A stretch of 64,000 nt of DNA from Luteimonas saliphila (GCF_016774335.1 NZ_JAETWA010000042.1:385121-449120); one strand, 5' to 3'. Shown: positions 17,599 through 30,046, numbered from the stretch's first letter. Notes: a model not told the origin generated them from the letters alone. Program-made: numbers and translations.

Positions 17599-20592
17599 TC
17601 AGCCCAGCCGCGCGCGCTGGGCCGTCAGGGCCTCGTGCTGGGCCGTCCAGTCGGCGAGGCGCTGCCGCTCCTGCGCGATCACGGCCGGCGGCACCTTGTC
17701 GCTGAATTTCGCGAGCTTGGCCGTGCTCTTGTCCTTCTCCCCGCAGATGCGCGCGATCTCCCTGTCCAGCCGTGCGCGCTCGGCGTCCAGGTCCACCAGG
17801 CCTTCGAGCGGCACGAACAGCTTCAGCTCGCCGAGCAGGCCGGCAGCGGCGGGGGGTGGCTCGCCGAGGACCGGTTCGATCACCGCGAGCCGGTTGAGGA
17901 AGCGCAACTGCGAATCGAAACGCTGCAGCCGGGCATGGTCGTCGCGTTGGCCGCCTTGGACCAGCAGCGACACCTGCTTCGACGGCGACACGCCGAGCTC
18001 GCTGCGGATGCGGCGCAGCGCGGTGACCATCTGCCTGAGCCATTCGACGTCGGCCTCGGCCTGGGCGAAATCGTGGCCGGCGAGGTCGGAACTCCTGGGG
18101 TAGCGTTGCAGCGAGATGGTTCCGCCCTCGATCCCCAGGCGCGGCGCGACCTGGCGCCACAACTCCTCGGTGACGAACGGAATCAGCGGATGCAGCAGGC
18201 GCAGCAGCGCTTCGAGCACGTGGAGCAACGTGCGGCGGGTACTGTCGGCGGCCGCGGCATCGCCGCCCTGGAGCGCGGGCCCTTCGGCGTTGCTCAGGGC
18301 AGGCTTGGCAAGCTCGACGAACCAGTCGCAGTACTCGTTCCAGGCGAACTCGTACAGCGATTGCGCGAGCAGGTCGAAGCGGTACGTGGCGAAGTGCGTT
18401 TCGGCTTCCGCTGCGGTCTTCGCGAGGCGCGAGAGGATCCACTTCTCGGCGTCGGTGGCCGGCGCGTGCTGTCCCGTCTCCCCGCTCCGGAATCCCGAAT
18501 CCCGGTCTTGCGTATTCATCAGCACGAAGCGCGTGGCGTTCCACAGCTTGTTGCAGAAGTTCTTGTAGCCCTCGGCGCGGCCGAGGTCGAACTTGATGTC
18601 GCGGCCCGGGCCGGCGAGCGCGGCCATGGTGAAGCGCAGCGGGTCGGCGCCGTGGGCCGCGATGCCGTCGGGAAACTCCTTGCGTGTGGCCTTCTCGATC
18701 TTCGGCGCGTCGGTCGGCTTCATCAGTCCGGTGGTGCGCTTGGCCACCAGCGCGTCGGCGCTGATGCCGTCGATGATGTCCAGCGGGTCGAGGATGTTGC
18801 CCTTCGACTTGGACATCTTCTGGCCGTCCCTGTCGCGGACCAGGCCGGTGATGTAGACGTCGTCGAAGGCGACCTTGCCGGTCAGCGCGTCGGTCATCAT
18901 CACCATGCGCGCGACCCAGAAGAAGATGATGTCGAAGCCGGTGACCAGCACGCTGGTCGGCAGGAAGTCGTCGAAGCCGCGTTCGCGCATCGCGTCGGCA
19001 TCGGGCCAGCCGAGCGTACTGAACGGCCACAGGGCCGAGGAGAACCAGGTCTCCAGCACGTCCTCGTCCTGGCGCAGCGCGACCTCGCTGCCGATCCCGC
19101 CGCGGGCGCGCGCGTCGGCCTCGTCGCGGCCGACGTAGGCATTGCCGGCGTCGTCGAACCAGGCCGGGATGCGGTGGCCCCACCAGAGCTGGCGGCTGAT
19201 GGTCCAGTCCTGGATGTTCTCCATCCAGTGGCGGTAGGTGCTGATCCAGTTGGGCGGCACGAACTTCACCGCGCCGCTCTCCACCAGCTCCATGCCGCGC
19301 CGGCCCATCGTGTCCATGCGCACGAACCACTGGTCGGTCAGATAGGGTTCGATCACCGAGCCGGAGCGGTCGCCGAAGGGCTGCATGATCGGCTTGGACT
19401 CGACCAGCGGCTCGCCGTCGGCGCCGGTCACGGCCAGCCCCTCGGCGGTGATCGCGGCCACCACGCGCGCGCGCGCCTCGTAGCGGTCCAGGCCGCGCAG
19501 CTCGTCGGGCACCAGGTTCACCGCGCCGACGTCGTCCGGCGCGCGTTCGCCTCGTGCGATCTCGCCCGCGATGCACGCGCTCTCCTCGTAGGACAGGCCG
19601 TCGGTGCGCATGCGCGCGTTGCCGTCCATTAGTGCATACAGCGGAATGCCGTTGCGCGCGGCGACCGCGTAGTCGTTGAAATCATGCGCGCCGGTGATCT
19701 TGACCGCGCCCGAGCCGAAGTCGGGATCCGGGTAGTCGTCGGTGATGATCGGCACCAGGCGTCGGTGTTGCTTCGGGCCCACCGGGATCTCGCACAGTTT
19801 GCCGACGATGGGCGCGTAGCGCGCGTCGTCCGGATGCACCGCGACCGCGCCGTCGCCGAGCATCGTTTCCGGACGGGTCGTGGCGATGGCGATGTAGTCG
19901 CGCGTCTCGCGCAGGACGACGTTGCCGTCGGCGTCGCGTTCGACGTACTCGTAGGTCTCGCCGCCCGCGAGCGGGTACTTGAAATGCCACATGTGGCCGG
20001 GCACCTCGCGGTTCTCGACCTCGAGGTCGGAAATCGCGGTGTTCAGCACCGGATCCCAGTTCACCAGCCGCTTGCCGCGGTAGATCAGGCCCTGTTCGTG
20101 CAGGCGCACGAAGGCCTCGACCACCGCTTTCGACGGCATCGGATCCATCGTGAACACGCTGCGCGTCCAGTCGCCTGACGTGCCGAGTCGGCGCATCTGC
20201 CGCTCGATCGTGTCGCCCGAGCGCTGCTTCCATTCCCACACCTTGCCGATGAAGCCCTCGCGCCCGAGCGAGTCGCGGGTCTCGCCCCTGCCTTCCAGCG
20301 CCAGGTTGCGGCCGACCACCATCTCGGTGGCGATGCCGGCGTGGTCGGTCCCCATCTGCCACAGCGTGCGGTGGCCGAGCATGCGGTGGTAACGGATCAG
20401 CGCGTCCTGCAGTGTGTGCTGGAACGCATGGCCCATGTGCAGGGTGCCGGTGACGTTCGGCGGCGGCAGCAGGATGGTGTAGGCCGGGCCGTCGCCGCGT
20501 GGTGCGAACACGTCGGCCGCTTCCCACTCCGCGTAGAGGCGGGATTCGAAGGTGGCCGGGTCGTAGGAAGGGGCGAGGGTTTGGATGGTCAT
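17599..20592 (-). CDS. valS: Valine--tRNA ligase
   Basis: 997 residues, slightly longer than typical ValRS. The class I motifs are present: HMGH at residues 52-55 within [13 protein letters not shown], and KMSKS at 592-596. The editing (CP1) domain lies between about 200 and 380 ([11 protein letters not shown]), then the anticodon-binding domain, then a C-terminal coiled coil ([20 protein letters not shown]). Two short stretches look foreign: DRDSGFRSG (about 696-702) and [10 protein letters not shown] (about 763-771). They match dispersed repeats seen elsewhere in the window and lie in frame. It follows holC across a palindromic repeat in the pepA-holC-valS order common in gammaproteobacteria. 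Confidence 0.96.
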   Translation of the reverse strand: MTIQTLAPSYDPATFESRLYAEWEAADVFAPRGDGPAYTILLPPPNVTGTLHMGHAFQHTLQDALIRYHRMLGHRTLWQMGTDHAGIATEMVVGRNLALEGRGETRDSLGREGFIGKVWEWKQRSGDTIERQMRRLGTSGDWTRSVFTMDPMPSKAVVEAFVRLHEQGLIYRGKRLVNWDPVLNTAISDLEVENREVPGHMWHFKYPLAGGETYEYVERDADGNVVLRETRDYIAIATTRPETMLGDGAVAVHPDDARYAPIVGKLCEIPVGPKQHRRLVPIITDDYPDPDFGSGAVKITGAHDFNDYAVAARNGIPLYALMDGNARMRTDGLSYEESACIAGEIARGERAPDDVGAVNLVPDELRGLDRYEARARVVAAITAEGLAVTGADGEPLVESKPIMQPFGDRSGSVIEPYLTDQWFVRMDTMGRRGMELVESGAVKFVPPNWISTYRHWMENIQDWTISRQLWWGHRIPAWFDDAGNAYVGRDEADARARGGIGSEVALRQDEDVLETWFSSALWPFSTLGWPDADAMRERGFDDFLPTSVLVTGFDIIFFWVARMVMMTDALTGKVAFDDVYITGLVRDRDGQKMSKSKGNILDPLDIIDGISADALVAKRTTGLMKPTDAPKIEKATRKEFPDGIAAHGADPLRFTMAALAGPGRDIKFDLGRAEGYKNFCNKLWNATRFVLMNTQDRDSGFRSGETGQHAPATDAEKWILSRLAKTAAEAETHFATYRFDLLAQSLYEFAWNEYCDWFVELAKPALSNAEGPALQGGDAAAADSTRRTLLHVLEALLRLLHPLIPFVTEELWRQVAPRLGIEGGTISLQRYPRSSDLAGHDFAQAEADVEWLRQMVTALRRIRSELGVSPSKQVSLLVQGGQRDDHARLQRFDSQLRFLNRLAVIEPVLGEPPPAAAGLLGELKLFVPLEGLVDLDAERARLDREIARICGEKDKSTAKLAKFSDKVPPAVIAQERQRLADWTAQHEALTAQRARLG
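18279..18304. repeat. Family E repeat inside valS
   Basis: gcccttcggcgttgctcagg followed by gcaggc matches the gccctgagca...gaaggg motif also found in the GNAT gene at 35863. It encodes about nine residues (PALSNAEGP) of ValRS in frame. Peptides of this kind recur as insertions in xanthomonad proteins. Confidence 0.6.
18489..18507. repeat. Family B repeat remnant inside valS
   Basis: ggaatcccgaatcccgg is built of the same gattc(c/g)g-type 7-nt units as the family B elements at 49724 and 56316. Only one arm is present. It encodes the RDSGFRS stretch in ValRS. Confidence 0.5.
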
Positions 20593-20603
20593 GGAGTCCG
20601 GGG

Positions 20604-20691
20604 TGTCATTCCGAACGCAGTGAGGAATCTGCTCGTCGACGGAACGTGCGCTTTCGTGGAGCAGGTTCCTCGCTGCGCTCGGAATGACAGA
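20604..20691. repeat. Palindromic repeat, family C, between holC and valS
   Basis: Imperfect inverted arms (20604-20633 and 20660-20691) built on tgtcattccgaacgcagtga and gaggaatctgct flank a 26-nt centre. A second copy lies at 56229-56301. The hairpin lies in the holC-valS transcript and could affect readthrough or RNA stability. Confidence 0.8.
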
Positions 20692-20718
20692 AGTTGTGGG
20701 GTGACAAAAAATCGTGGG

Positions 20719-21141
20719 TCACATGTCGTGCTTGTTGACCTCGAGTCCGCGCGCCTTGTAGTGCTTCCAGCGCTCGCGCAGCGGGCCGCGCGCCGACTCG
20801 TCGGCCGGCACCACTTCCAGCACGCGCTCGAAGCCGTCGGATACGGGTGCGTCGCGCAGGTTGATCACCAGCGCGCGCATCGGCGCATCGGTTTGCGGCT
20901 CGGCGATCAGCACCGGCGTCAGTTCGTCCTCTTCGTCGCGGCCTGCGATCTGATGCGGAATGTAGGCATCGTCGCCCATGTCCCACAGCAGGTCGTCCAG
21001 TTGTTCCGCCTGCGCGGTGTCGCGCGCCAGCACCAGGGTCCACTGGTTCGCCTCGTAGGCCTTGCGTACGAGCTCGCATGCCAGCCGCAGCGGCTCGGCG
21101 CGGAAGCGTGGCTTGGCGATGAGGTAGAAGTCGGCGCGCAT
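20719..21141 (-). CDS. holC: DNA polymerase III subunit chi
   Basis: 140 residues. RADFYLIAKPRFRAEPLRLA matches the chi N-terminus, followed by the SSB-contacting region CELVRKAYEANQWTLVLARD, LDDLLWDMGDDAYIPHQIAG and PVLIAEPQ. Chi links the clamp loader to SSB. It lies between pepA and valS, all on the minus strand, and is separated from each by a palindromic repeat. Confidence 0.92.
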   Translation of the reverse strand: MRADFYLIAKPRFRAEPLRLACELVRKAYEANQWTLVLARDTAQAEQLDDLLWDMGDDAYIPHQIAGRDEEDELTPVLIAEPQTDAPMRALVINLRDAPVSDGFERVLEVVPADESARGPLRERWKHYKARGLEVNKHDM

Positions 21142-21148
21142 TCGGCGG

Positions 21149-21257
21149 GGATTCGTGGATTGGTGATTCGTGATTCGAAAGGGCGGGTCGTTGGCTGGTG
21201 GAAAACTGCTTCAATGCCGTTAGCATTTTCCAATCACCAATCCGCCAATCACGAACC
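21149..21257. repeat. Palindromic repeat, family A, between pepA and holC
   Basis: Left arm 21149-21180 (gattcgtgattcgaaaggg end) and right arm about 21227-21257 (ttccaatcaccaatccgcc) are inverted 7-nt-unit arms around a centre of about 46 nt that is unlike the other copies. Confidence 0.75.
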
Positions 21258-21262
21258 CCGGG

Positions 21263-22744
21263 CTAGTCAACGGCCGCCGCGCGATCCATCAGCCACTGGC
21301 TCAGCAGTCCCACCGGCCGGCCGGTCGCCATGCCCATCTTGCCGTCGGTGCTGGCGCTGCCTGCGACGTCGAGGTGCGCCCAGCGCTGGCCTTCGGCGAA
21401 GCGCGCCAGGAAGCAGCCGGCGGTGATCGCGCCCGCCCAGCGGCCGCCGATGTTGTAGACGTCCGCGAAGTTGGATTCGAGCAGGGTCTGGTACTCGTCC
21501 CACAGCGGCAGGCGCCAGGCGCGGTCGAACACGTCCTCGCCGGCGGCGAGCAATTCGCCGGCAAGATCGTCGTGCTTGCTCATCAGGCCCGAGGCGTAGC
21601 GGCCGAGCGCGACCATGCAGGCGCCGGTGAGCGTGGCCACGTCGACCAGCGCCTGCGGCTGGAAACGTTCGGCGTAGGTGAGGGCGTCGCACAGGATCAG
21701 GCGGCCCTCGGCGTCGGTGTTGCCGACTTCGATGGTCTTGCCGGCCATGCTGGTGATCACGTCGGAAGGGCGATAGGCATTGCCGTCGATCGCGTTCTCC
21801 ACCGCCGGCACGATCGCCACCAGGTTGATCGGAAGCTGCAGGCCCACCGCGGAGACGAAGGTGCCGAGCACGGCGGCGGCGCCGCACATGTCGTACTTCA
21901 TCTCCTCGATGCCGCCCTGGGTCTTGAGGTTGACGCCGCCGGTATCGAAGGTGATGCCCTTGCCCACCAGGACGAAGGGTTTGGCCTCGCCGCCGTTGTT
22001 CCACTTCAGTACGACCAGGCGCGGCCGGTTGGCCGATCCGCGCGCCACCGCCAGCAGCGCCCCCATGCCCAGTTGCTCCATCTGCGCCTCGTCGAGGATC
22101 TCGGCCTCGGCCTTGTCGAAGCGCGCAGCGAACGCCTGCGCCTGCTCCGCGACATAGGCTGGATTGCAGACGTTCGGTGGCAGGTTGCCGAGTTCGCGCG
22201 CGAACTCGACCCCCGCCGCGATCGCCTTGCCCTGCGCCAGCGCCTGCTCGTCGGTGCCCTGGATCGACAGCACCGACAGCCCGGACTCGCTGCGCTTCTT
22301 GTTCTTGGCGCCCAGCGTGGCGAGATAGCGATAGGCGGCATGGTCGGCGGCGACCACCGCCTGACGGATGTTCCAGGCGGCGTCGCGGCCGTCCAGTGCG
22401 AGCTCGGAGAGCGTGAACAGCGCCTGCTTCACCGGGCCTGTCTTCAGCGCGCGTACCGTGTCGGCCACCGCCTTGAGATACTGCGGTACGCCGAACTTGC
22501 CCTTGTCCCCGAGCCCGATCACGAGCACCCGCGGCGCGCCGATGCCGGGCACGTCGTGCACGAGGAGGCTGCGGCCGGTAGCGCCGGAAATGTCGCCGCG
22601 GCTCGCCAGCGCGGCGAGCCGGCCTTCGCCGTCGAGCGCCAGCGCGGCGGGCGACAGGGAGCCATCGGAGAAAGCGCCTACCACGATGCAGTCGGTGGCG
22701 GCGTCGGCCGGCGCGGTCCGGTTCAGGGTGAATTCGAGGGTCAT
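21263..22744 (-). CDS. pepA: Cytosol aminopeptidase (leucyl aminopeptidase, M17)
   Basis: 493 residues, a normal length. The M17 catalytic motifs are [15 protein letters not shown] (metal Lys and Asp) and [17 protein letters not shown]. The enzyme is a hexameric di-metal aminopeptidase; in E. coli PepA also binds DNA in Xer recombination. The ATG at 22744 is preceded by an in-frame TTG, which is not needed. It heads the pepA-holC-valS group and is divergent from lptF. Confidence 0.95.
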   Translation of the reverse strand: MTLEFTLNRTAPADAATDCIVVGAFSDGSLSPAALALDGEGRLAALASRGDISGATGRSLLVHDVPGIGAPRVLVIGLGDKGKFGVPQYLKAVADTVRALKTGPVKQALFTLSELALDGRDAAWNIRQAVVAADHAAYRYLATLGAKNKKRSESGLSVLSIQGTDEQALAQGKAIAAGVEFARELGNLPPNVCNPAYVAEQAQAFAARFDKAEAEILDEAQMEQLGMGALLAVARGSANRPRLVVLKWNNGGEAKPFVLVGKGITFDTGGVNLKTQGGIEEMKYDMCGAAAVLGTFVSAVGLQLPINLVAIVPAVENAIDGNAYRPSDVITSMAGKTIEVGNTDAEGRLILCDALTYAERFQPQALVDVATLTGACMVALGRYASGLMSKHDDLAGELLAAGEDVFDRAWRLPLWDEYQTLLESNFADVYNIGGRWAGAITAGCFLARFAEGQRWAHLDVAGSASTDGKMGMATGRPVGLLSQWLMDRAAAVD

Positions 22745-22852
22745 CAATCAGATTCCGGGTTGACTTACGTACAATCGGCGCCCGGACAGCGGCCTCATGC
22801 CCCGGGCCACTTCGTTCGCGGCCCGCTGCGGGGCCCGGACGCAACGCCCTAG

Positions 22853-22858
22853 TCTAAT
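22853..22858 (+). promoter_or_regulatory. Candidate -10 box for lptFG
   Basis: TCTAAT lies 15 nt before the lptF ATG in an otherwise GC-rich gap. The -35 region is not recognisable. The position suggests a very short leader. Confidence 0.3.
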
Positions 22859-22873
22859 CCAAGCCCCCGCCCG

Positions 22874-23974
22874 ATGCCGAAGCTCGACAGCTACCTGTTC
22901 CGCGAATTCGCACAGACCACGTTCGCCGCGCTGGTGGTGTTGATGATCGTGAGCCTGGGCGCGGTGTTCGCCGATGTCCTGGGCGACATCGTGCGCGGGC
23001 GGGTGCCGGCCGGGATGATGCTGGCCCAGCTCGGGCTGCAGGTGCTCAACTACCTGCCGCTGATCCTGCCGCTGGGGCTGATGCTCGGCCTGCTGCTGAG
23101 CGTGGGGCGGCTGTACCGCGACAGCGAGATGCCGGTGCTGACCTCGATCGGCGTCGGTCCGCGCCGGTTGCTGCGCCCGCTGATGCTGCTGGTGGTGCCG
23201 TTCGTGTTGATGATCGGCGCCTGCTCGCTGTGGCTGGGTCCCTGGGCGCGGCAGTACTCGCAGCGGATGATCGAGGTCGGCCAGCGCAGCCTGCTGGTCG
23301 CGGGGCTCGAGGCCGGCCGCTTCGTGGAGCTGCCCGGCGGTGGCGGCGTGGTGTACGCGAACTCGATGTCGAACGACGGCACGCGCCTTGGCCGCGTGTT
23401 CATCTACCGGCAGGAAGAAGGCCGGATGGACGTCACCTCGGCGCGCACCGGTACGCTCAACGTCGAGGGCACGAGCCGCTACCTGACGCTCGACGAGGGC
23501 TTCCGCGTCGAAGGCCCGATGGACGGCGGCAAGGATTTCCGGCTGATGCGCTATGCCGCGAACGAAGTGCGCCTGCCCGACGCGGAGTCCCGCGACATCG
23601 GCGACGATCCCGAACTGATGCCGACGCCCGCGCTGCTCGGCGACGGGCGTGCGGAGGCCCGCGCGCAGCTGCATTTCCGCATGGCGCCGCCGCTGCTCGC
23701 GCTGGCGTTCGCGCTGCTGGCGGTGCCGCTCGCGCGCAGCCCGCCGCGGCAGGCGCGCTGGGGCCGGATCATCCTCGGCCTGCTTGCGTACGTCTTCGGC
23801 ATCAACCTGATGCTGCTCGGCACCAACGCGCTGGCTTCGGGCCGGCTGCCGACCGCGCTGGGCCTGTGGTGGCTGGTGCTGCCGCTGCTGCTGCTGGGCC
23901 TGTGGATGTACTTCGGAGACGGCCGCATGAAGCGTTCGCGGCTGGTCGCTGGCGCGAAAGGGCCGGCGCGATGA
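22874..23974 (+). CDS. lptF: LPS export ABC transporter permease LptF
   Basis: 366 residues. The protein starts LDSYLFREFAQTTFAALVVL, typical of LptF, with three N-terminal membrane helices, a periplasmic beta-jellyroll region (about 120-260) and three C-terminal helices (FRMAPPLLALAFALLAVPLA onward). LptF and LptG form the inner-membrane part of LptB2FG, which extracts LPS for transport to the outer membrane. The stop overlaps the lptG start (ATGA). It is divergent from pepA, as in many gammaproteobacteria. Confidence 0.94.
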   Translation: MPKLDSYLFREFAQTTFAALVVLMIVSLGAVFADVLGDIVRGRVPAGMMLAQLGLQVLNYLPLILPLGLMLGLLLSVGRLYRDSEMPVLTSIGVGPRRLLRPLMLLVVPFVLMIGACSLWLGPWARQYSQRMIEVGQRSLLVAGLEAGRFVELPGGGGVVYANSMSNDGTRLGRVFIYRQEEGRMDVTSARTGTLNVEGTSRYLTLDEGFRVEGPMDGGKDFRLMRYAANEVRLPDAESRDIGDDPELMPTPALLGDGRAEARAQLHFRMAPPLLALAFALLAVPLARSPPRQARWGRIILGLLAYVFGINLMLLGTNALASGRLPTALGLWWLVLPLLLLGLWMYFGDGRMKRSRLVAGAKGPAR

Positions 23975-25080
23975 AGCCATTCCCCAAGGTGCACGACCTG
24001 CTGGTCGCGCGCGTGGTCATCGGCACCGTCCTGCTGACCTGGGCGGTGCTCACCGGGCTCGACCTGGTGCTGGCGATGGTGGACGAGCTGCGCAGCGTCG
24101 GCCAGGGCAATTACGGCTTCTTCGGCGCGGTGACGTACGTGGCGCATACCGTGCCGCGGCGCGCGTACATGATGTTCCCGACCGCGGCGGTCATCGGCTC
24201 GCTGATGGGACTGGGACAGTTGGCGGCCAGTTCCGAGCTGACGGCGCTGCGTGCCGTGGGCGTCTCGCGCAGGCGGCTGAGCGTGTCGGTGGCGCTGCCG
24301 CTTCTGCTGCTGACCGGCCTGATGATGCTCAACGCCGAAACGCTCGGGCCGTGGGCGCAGCGCAGCGCCGACATGATGAAGTCGGCGGCCCGCTCCAGCG
24401 ACATGATCGTGGCCCAGTATTCGGGCCTGTGGGCGCGCGAGGGCGACACCTTCCTCAACGCGCAGGCCGGCCACGAGCGGGGCGACGAGAACGATCGCTG
24501 GCTCGAACTCAACGACGTGCGCCTGTTCGAGTTCGACCAGGATGGCCGGCTGGCATCGGTGGCGCACGCACGCATCGCAGAGCACCGCAGCACCGGCTGG
24601 CTCCTGCGCGACGTCAAGCGCACCTATTTCGAGGAACGCGCGGTGGCGCAGGCGGACGTCTCGGAAGAGCACTGGGAGTCCAGCCTGGATGCCGCGGCGC
24701 TGGCCGCGAACGCCAGCAACATCTGGCGCCCGCGCTACATGTCCTCGGCCGAGCTCAAGCAGGGCATCGAGTACCGCGAGCGCAACCAGCTCGATGCCAG
24801 CGAGTTCGAGGAGTACTACTGGGGCCACTGGTTCTATCCGCTCAACGTGCTGGCGCTGTGCCTGGCGGCGATTCCGTTCGCTTTCGGCAGCCTGCGCAGC
24901 GGCGGCCTCGGCCGGCGCCTGTTCATCGGCGTGGTATTCGCGCTCGGCTTCTGGCTGCTGCAGACCCAGGTGGTGAAGCTGGCGGCGGTGTACGGGTTCG
25001 ACTACCGCCTCGCCTACCTGGTACCGCCGCTGATGATGCTGGCGGTGTCGTGGTTCCTCTTCCGAAGACGGAGTGGGTGA
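23971..25080 (+). CDS. lptG: LPS export ABC transporter permease LptG
   Basis: 369 residues with the same topology as LptF: N-terminal helices with the conserved ELTALRAVGVSRRRL coupling region that contacts LptB, a periplasmic jellyroll (about 130-270, including LNDVRLFEFDQDGRLASV), and three C-terminal helices starting EYYWGHWFYPLNVLALCLAA. The ATG overlaps the lptF stop. The gene ends just before a tandem repeat with strong hairpins. Confidence 0.94.
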   Translation: MKPFPKVHDLLVARVVIGTVLLTWAVLTGLDLVLAMVDELRSVGQGNYGFFGAVTYVAHTVPRRAYMMFPTAAVIGSLMGLGQLAASSELTALRAVGVSRRRLSVSVALPLLLLTGLMMLNAETLGPWAQRSADMMKSAARSSDMIVAQYSGLWAREGDTFLNAQAGHERGDENDRWLELNDVRLFEFDQDGRLASVAHARIAEHRSTGWLLRDVKRTYFEERAVAQADVSEEHWESSLDAAALAANASNIWRPRYMSSAELKQGIEYRERNQLDASEFEEYYWGHWFYPLNVLALCLAAIPFAFGSLRSGGLGRRLFIGVVFALGFWLLQTQVVKLAAVYGFDYRLAYLVPPLMMLAVSWFLFRRRSG

Positions 25081-25088
25081 GTAGATGA

Positions 25089-25277
25089 CGCTCGCGAGGC
25101 ACTGCCTCGCGCCATCTACGAACGCCCGGCGCGCTGCGCCGGGCCGGATGAGCCAAGTCCGCTCGCGAGGCACTGCCTCGCGCCATCTACGAACGCCCGG
25201 CGCGCTGCGCCGGGCCGGATGAGCCAAGCCCGCTCGCGAGGCACTGCCTCGCGCTGTTCGCGAACGCCGGGCGAGCG
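25089..25277. repeat. 71-bp tandem repeat with paired hairpins after lptG
   Basis: Two full 71-bp units start at 25089 and 25160, and a third at 25231 diverges after its first hairpin. Each unit holds two perfect palindromes: cgcgaggca-c-tgcctcgcg and cccggcgc-gct-gcgccggg. They lie between convergent lptG and the TonB-dependent receptor gene, where they may act as a two-way terminator or mRNA 3'-end stabiliser. They are unrelated in sequence to the other repeat families here. Confidence 0.85.
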
Positions 25278-25343
25278 TCCTCCTCGCGCAGCACCCTCGC
25301 CCAGGCTTTCCGGACGGCGACACGCGGCGCCGCCCTCAGCCGC

Positions 25344-27752
25344 TCACCACCTGTACCCGATCTTCCCGTACACGAACGCGCCGTTGAAACCGAACGGCGA
25401 CTGCGTGCTGTAGGGCAGGTACGCGCGTCCCCCGGCGCCGGCCACGCTCTGGTCGGGGTAGGCGTCGAGCACGTTGTCGCCGCCGATGGTGAAGGTCCAG
25501 GCGTCGAGCCGGTAGTTGAACGCGAGGTCGAGCGTCCACTCCGCGCCGTAGGTCTGGTCGCCGCTGCCATCGGCCGCGGTGCCGAAATTGGTGAACTCGC
25601 CCCAGCGCGTGGTGGTGGCGTCGATCGAGAAGTCGCCGAGCGTCCAGATGCCGTTGACGAAGAGCCGGTCGCGCGGCGTGCCCTCGGTGATGCGGCCCTG
25701 TTCCACCCGACCGATGCGGTTGAGGACCACGCCATATTCCTCCGCGACCGCTTCGAGCGCCGGCGGGTTGGGCGCGATCCGGGAGATCGTGGTCTTGTTG
25801 CGGTTGTAGCCGGCGGTGGCGGCGAGGTTGCTGGTGTCGAATGCCCAGCGGTAGCTGCCGACGATGTCGATGCCGCGGGTGCGGGTATCGAGCGCGTTGG
25901 TGAAATAGCGCCCGCCCTGCACGCCGAAGATGCCGTGCTCGGTGGCGAGGTAGTCGCCGACCGGCCCGGTCAGGTTCTCCGACAGGTAGACCCGGTCGTC
26001 GATGTCGATGCGGTAGGCGTCGACGGTGACGTACAGGTTCTCGATCGGCTGCATCACCAGGCCGAGGCCGAGGTTGGTCGACTCCTCCGGTCGCAGCGGC
26101 TCGGCGCCCAGCGCGATCGCCGCCGGGTTGGTCACCCGGAAGGTGACGATGTCGAAGGGCACGCCGTCGATGAAGTTGGTCGCGGTCGACTGGAAGTACT
26201 GCTGCTGCAGCGACGGCGCGCGGAAGCCGGTCGAGGCGGTGGCGCGCAGGGCGACCGCGTCGGTGAAGGCGTAGCGCGCCGACAGCTTGCCAGTCGAGGT
26301 GCTGCCGAAGTCGCTGTAGTCCTCGCCGCGCGCCGCCAGCCCGAGCGAGAGCCTGTCGGTGACGTCGGCTTCCAGGTCGAGGTAGATCGAGTAGCTCTCG
26401 CGGTTGAAGTAGCCGGCATCCACCGGCTTGAAGCCGGCGAACACCTGCGCGCCGCCGGCGGCACGGATCATGCGGCCGGTGAACTCGCCGTTGCCGTCGC
26501 GCTCGGGGATCATCAGCCCGGTGTCGGCGTAGGATCCGGGTTCGCCGGGAGAGAGGTTGAACTTCTCGCCCCGCCACTCGGCGCCGAATGCGACGTTCAG
26601 CGGATAGGCAAGCCAGCCCACGTCGAAGGCCTTGTTGATGTCGAGGTTCAGCACGTTCTGCGTGGTCTCGAGCGCGCCGGCATAGAACTGCGTGGGCGAT
26701 GCGTCGCCGAGGCTGCGGTTGTGCGTGTTCTCGATGTCGAAGGTGAGGTGGTTGAGGCCGTGGTTGAAGCTCAGGTCGATGTTCCAGTCGCTGGCGGTGA
26801 ACCCGCGCATGCCGGCGACGAAGGCGCGGTCCTCGCTGACGTTGTGGATCTGCGGCAGGAAGCCGTCGGGATAGATCGCGATGTTGTTGCGGTTGTCGCC
26901 GCGCCAGCGGAAGTAGCCGTTGGACAGGACGTCGCGCTCGCTGTAGCTGCCGAAGGAGTAGAACGTGATGCCCTCGGCCGGGCTGTACTCGGCGTTGTAG
27001 GAAAACGCGCCGGCGTCGACCTCGGGATCGCCGTAGCGCTGCTCGACCACGCCGTTGTAGGGCTTGGCGCGGTTGGTGTTGTCCTGGTGACCGCCCTGCG
27101 CGGCCAGGTGCAGGAAGCCGCCCTCGCCGAGCGCGATGCCGGTATCGGCGCCGAGGTTCCACTGCTCGCCGTCGCCGGCGCTCATCTTGCCGTAGCTGCC
27201 GAGCACGCTGCCGCCGCGGGCGCTGCCCTTGAGCACGACGTTGATCACGCCGGCGATCGCGTCGGAGCCGTACTGCGCGGCGGCGCCGTCGCGCAGCACC
27301 TCGACCCGGTCGATCGCCGAGACCGGGATCGCGTTGAGGTCGACCGGCGACGAGCCGCGTCCCTGGCTGCCGTTGAGGTTGATCAGCGCGGTGGCATGGC
27401 GGCGCTTGCCGTTGACCAGGACCAGCACCTGGTCCGGGGCGAGTCCGCGCAACTGCGCCGGGCGCACCGCATCGGTGCCGTCGGTGATCGCCGGTCGCGG
27501 GAAATTGAGCGAAGGCACGGCCCGCGAAAGTGCGGTGGCCAGTTCGGTGGTGCCGGTCGCCTGCAGCGCTTCCGGGGTGATGATGTCGATCGGGGACTGC
27601 GACTCGGCGACGGTGCGGTCGGCGGTCCGGGTACCGGTGACGATCAGGGTATCGAGGGTGCGGGCGCGTTCTTCGGGCGCCTGCTGGGCGAACACGGGGC
27701 TGGTGGCGCCGGCGGCGGCCAACAGCGCCAGAAACAGGGGGGTGCGGGGCAT
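25344..27752 (-). CDS. TonB-dependent receptor
   Basis: 802 residues. The signal peptide is MPRTPLFLALLAAAGATSPVFA, followed by a TonB-box-like TLIVTGTR and the plug domain (QSPIDIITPEALQATGTTEL, LRGLAPDQVLVLVNGKRRH, IPVSAIDRVEVLRDGAAAQY, AIAGVINVVLK). A 22-strand barrel region follows. It ends FVYGKIGYRW, with a C-terminal aromatic residue as in outer-membrane proteins. Neighbours give no clue to the ligand, and a distinct substrate gene cluster is absent. Confidence 0.92.
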   Translation of the reverse strand: MPRTPLFLALLAAAGATSPVFAQQAPEERARTLDTLIVTGTRTADRTVAESQSPIDIITPEALQATGTTELATALSRAVPSLNFPRPAITDGTDAVRPAQLRGLAPDQVLVLVNGKRRHATALINLNGSQGRGSSPVDLNAIPVSAIDRVEVLRDGAAAQYGSDAIAGVINVVLKGSARGGSVLGSYGKMSAGDGEQWNLGADTGIALGEGGFLHLAAQGGHQDNTNRAKPYNGVVEQRYGDPEVDAGAFSYNAEYSPAEGITFYSFGSYSERDVLSNGYFRWRGDNRNNIAIYPDGFLPQIHNVSEDRAFVAGMRGFTASDWNIDLSFNHGLNHLTFDIENTHNRSLGDASPTQFYAGALETTQNVLNLDINKAFDVGWLAYPLNVAFGAEWRGEKFNLSPGEPGSYADTGLMIPERDGNGEFTGRMIRAAGGAQVFAGFKPVDAGYFNRESYSIYLDLEADVTDRLSLGLAARGEDYSDFGSTSTGKLSARYAFTDAVALRATASTGFRAPSLQQQYFQSTATNFIDGVPFDIVTFRVTNPAAIALGAEPLRPEESTNLGLGLVMQPIENLYVTVDAYRIDIDDRVYLSENLTGPVGDYLATEHGIFGVQGGRYFTNALDTRTRGIDIVGSYRWAFDTSNLAATAGYNRNKTTISRIAPNPPALEAVAEEYGVVLNRIGRVEQGRITEGTPRDRLFVNGIWTLGDFSIDATTTRWGEFTNFGTAADGSGDQTYGAEWTLDLAFNYRLDAWTFTIGGDNVLDAYPDQSVAGAGGRAYLPYSTQSPFGFNGAFVYGKIGYRW

Positions 27753-27892
27753 CGACGCGCTCCTTCGGGGGAAAGGGATGGGTCGCGATCGGGTTTAACA
27801 CATCTGTAACAACAGGGTCAAAGGCCGGAAGTGCATTTCGCGCTGCCGTGCCGGCATAAGTGCTGCGAGGCATGGGTCGCTGCCGGCTCCGG

Positions 27893-27898
27893 TAGAAT
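27893..27898 (+). promoter_or_regulatory. Candidate -10 box for the ABC-F gene
   Basis: TAGAAT ends 9 nt before the ABC-F ATG, so the leader would be only a few nucleotides. No clear -35 is visible. Confidence 0.35.
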
Positions 27899-27907
27899 CC
27901 GCGCCCC

Positions 27908-29851
<1,944 letters not shown>

Positions 29852-30046
29852 GCCTGCGCGCCCGTCGCGGCGCGCCGCCAATGTCGTGGCGTGCGACCGG
29901 CACGGGCTTCGCGCCGGGCGCGACGTGCACGGACCGGCATCGGGCGCGCAACGCGGTCCGGACCGGTCGCGGCGGCGTGGCCATGCCGCGCAGCGTGTCC
30001 GCGCTCGTGCTTGCGACCGATCGCCGGCGCGGTTACGGTGCAGTCC

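Noticed and set aside
25089..25277. Considered as an attachment site or insertion sequence end
   Set aside because: No integrase or transposase is nearby, and the periodic double-hairpin units fit a tandem repeat better.
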